From Dehalococcoidales bacterium (GTDB taxonomy: Bacteria > Chloroflexota > Dehalococcoidia > Dehalococcoidales > UBA3254): a DNA stretch of 7,003 bases. Where the stretch lies: assembly GCA_028718465.1 (NCBI GenBank), contig JAQULX010000144.1:1-7003 (forward strand), read 5' to 3'. This document shows, in pieces, positions 6,469-7,003 of this stretch (the stretch's first letter is position 1; every line of letters starts with the position of its first letter). Made by a program: the position numbers and the translations under genes. The notes under the pieces were generated by a model. The model searched no databases. It saw only the letters and a program-made list of their open reading frames with translations, and was not told the origin of the DNA.

Positions 6469-6509
6469 AACTATGGGACCGGATAATCCCTGATTTACTT
6501 ACTACCCCT

Positions 6510-6538
6510 ATTTTATAACAGCTTTTAGTTTACGGCAA
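6510..6538 (-). promoter_or_regulatory. Promoter of tRNA-Asn
   Basis: On the minus strand TTGCCG (6538-6533) is followed after exactly 17 nt by TAAAAT (6515-6510), 5 of 6 to the -10 consensus. Transcription would start near 6503, about 35 nt before the tRNA 5' end, leaving a short leader to be removed by RNase P. Confidence 0.6.
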
Positions 6539-6569
6539 GTGCCGGCTACAATGCGCGGCCCATCCGGCA
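6533..6569. repeat. Overlapping inverted repeats between the divergent tRNA promoters
   Basis: CGGCA (6533-6537), TGCCGG (6540-6545) and CCGGCA (6564-6569) can pair in two exclusive ways: a tight CGGCA-AG-TGCCG hairpin, or a TGCCGG/CCGGCA stem with an 18-nt loop. The left arm overlaps the -35 of the tRNA-Asn promoter. It may be a regulatory site, a remnant repeat, or chance in a G+C-richer spacer. Confidence 0.35.
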
Positions 6570-6597
6570 GGCGGTTGGGCGTGATTATCATAAAACC

Positions 6598-6627
6598 TTG
6601 ACGACACCTCATGCTATCTAGTAATAT
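6598..6627 (+). promoter_or_regulatory. Promoter of tRNA-Leu
   Basis: TTGACG (6598-6603, 5 of 6) is followed after 18 nt by TAATAT (6622-6627, 4 of 6), about the right distance before the mature tRNA 5' end at 6646, giving a leader of roughly 12 nt. Confidence 0.55.
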
Positions 6628-6645
6628 CTTGTGGAACATGTTTTT

Positions 6646-6732
6646 GCCGAGGTGGTGGAATCGGTAGACACGCCATCTTGAGGGGGTGGTGAGCGTAAGC
6701 TCGTAGGAGTTCAAATCTCCTCCTCGGCACCA
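6646..6732 (+). tRNA. tRNA-Leu(GAG)
   Basis: A class II tRNA of 87 nt including CCA. Acceptor stem GCCGAGG pairs with CCTCGGC (6722-6728), with discriminator A and CCA at 6730-6732. Anticodon stem CCATC/GGTGG has loop TTGAGGG with anticodon GAG at 6680-6682, reading CUC and CUU. The long variable arm GAGC-GTAA-GCTC (6691-6702) is diagnostic for leucine/serine-type tRNAs, and the T arm is AGGAG-TTCAAAT-CTCCT. The minus-strand open frame across it (6741-6508) is a tRNA shadow and not a gene. Confidence 0.97.
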
Positions 6733-6741
6733 AGTTAACAA

Positions 6742-6779
6742 ACGGCCCGGAGCTTTTTATCAAACAGGCTGAGCGCCGT
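6742..6779 (-). terminator. Possible imperfect terminator hairpin of nadD
   Basis: Between tRNA-Leu and nadD, ACGGC (6742-6746) can pair with GCCGT (6775-6779) and AGC (6751-6753) with GCT (6768-6770), with mismatches between. On the minus strand the stem is followed only by TTGTT, a weak U-tract, so this is a tentative terminator for nadD. For tRNA-Leu the T5 run at 6754-6758 has no proper stem before it. Confidence 0.25.
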
Positions 6780-6826
6780 CCGCGATAGTCACTATTCCGG
6801 TAAAATAACAGGCATTATAAGGGGAT

Positions 6827-7003
6827 TTATTTATTATATAAATTATGCTGCCTGATATACATGTTTACCGGTTCGGGAACCAGGTGGCTAATAGGCAGTC
6901 CCCGGGCTAACCGTTCCCTGATTATTGAGGCGCTGATATCCACCTCCGGTTTATCCATAAGCATTACCCGCCGTGATATGCCGGGGATACGGCCTTCCAG
7001 AGC
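6827..7003 (-). CDS. nadD: Nicotinate-nucleotide adenylyltransferase, C-terminal part
   Basis: The minus-strand frame entering from the right edge reads 58 residues and stops with TAA at 6829-6827. It contains VDISASIIRERLARGLPISHLV followed by PEPVNMYIRQHNLY. This is the C-terminal signature of NadD: the ISS/ISA-x-x-IR motif that binds the nucleotide phosphate, the L-V-P-x-x-V segment, and the terminal YI-x-x-H-x-LY. NadD is a cytosolic enzyme of NAD biosynthesis that joins ATP and nicotinate mononucleotide to form deamido-NAD. The rest of the gene, including the GxFDPxHxGH ATP site, lies outside the window. Base and codon use (many CGG, CCG, CTG) is G+C-richer than the two-component block, as expected for core DNA. 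Confidence 0.9.
   Translation of the reverse strand, partial: ALEGRIPGISRRVMLMDKPEVDISASIIRERLARGLPISHLVPEPVNMYIRQHNLYNK

Noticed and set aside
6508..6741. Minus-strand 77-codon open frame beginning MLTWCRGGDLNSYELTLTTP
   Set aside because: It is the antisense of tRNA-Leu plus spacer. This kind of translated tRNA shadow is a frequent annotation artefact.
6733..6760. T5 run after tRNA-Leu as its terminator
   Set aside because: No stable stem directly precedes the run at 6754-6758.
1..7003. CRISPR array, insertion sequence, integrase, toxin-antitoxin pair or riboswitch
   Set aside because: No regularly spaced direct repeats, transposase or recombinase motifs, small paired toxin genes or recognisable aptamer leader were seen.

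Overview
This is a bacterial window. Most genes have strong Shine-Dalgarno sites, start with ATG or GTG, and both tRNA genes encode their own CCA. From about 1 to 6280 it is a fairly AT-rich accessory-looking block. The last ~600 bases are housekeeping: two tRNA genes and the 3' end of nadD, with visibly higher G+C. The lineage cannot be fixed from sequence alone. The NadD tail and the DUF2807-type lipoprotein would suit a Chloroflexota (Dehalococcoidia-like) genome, while the hydrolase also resembles Bacillota proteins. Treat this as a weak guess.

Layout: the coding block is two divergent, operon-like gene strings around a control region at about 2862-3088. Leftward (minus strand) run a membrane-anchored alpha/beta hydrolase (2861-1881), a lipoprotein with a repetitive beta-helical DUF2807 (head GIN) domain (1828-1010), a membrane-anchored DUF6544/DUF6920-like protein (935-51), and the first ten codons of another gene (30-1) that leaves the window. 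Rightward (plus strand) run a NarL-type two-component system, with a six-helix sensor kinase (3089-4309) and a REC-LuxR response regulator (4306-4971) coupled by an ATGA overlap. These are followed by an unrecognised four-helix membrane protein (5006-5353) and a CPBP intramembrane protease with all three catalytic motifs (5427-6278).

The right end holds tRNA-Asn(GTT) on the minus strand (6394-6468) and tRNA-Leu(GAG) on the plus strand (6646-6732). They are transcribed divergently from recognisable promoters. The C-terminal 58 residues of nicotinate-nucleotide adenylyltransferase (nadD, minus strand, 6827-7003) follow.

How the genes may work together (inference): every complete protein except the response regulator is predicted to sit in or outside the membrane. 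The set of membrane kinase, LuxR regulator, DUF2807 lipoprotein, membrane hydrolase and CPBP protease looks like a cell-envelope sensing and remodelling module. The regulator may act on the shared divergent control region. The logic is reminiscent of, but not homologous gene for gene to, the LiaFSR envelope-stress systems. No integrase, transposase, CRISPR array or toxin-antitoxin pair is visible.
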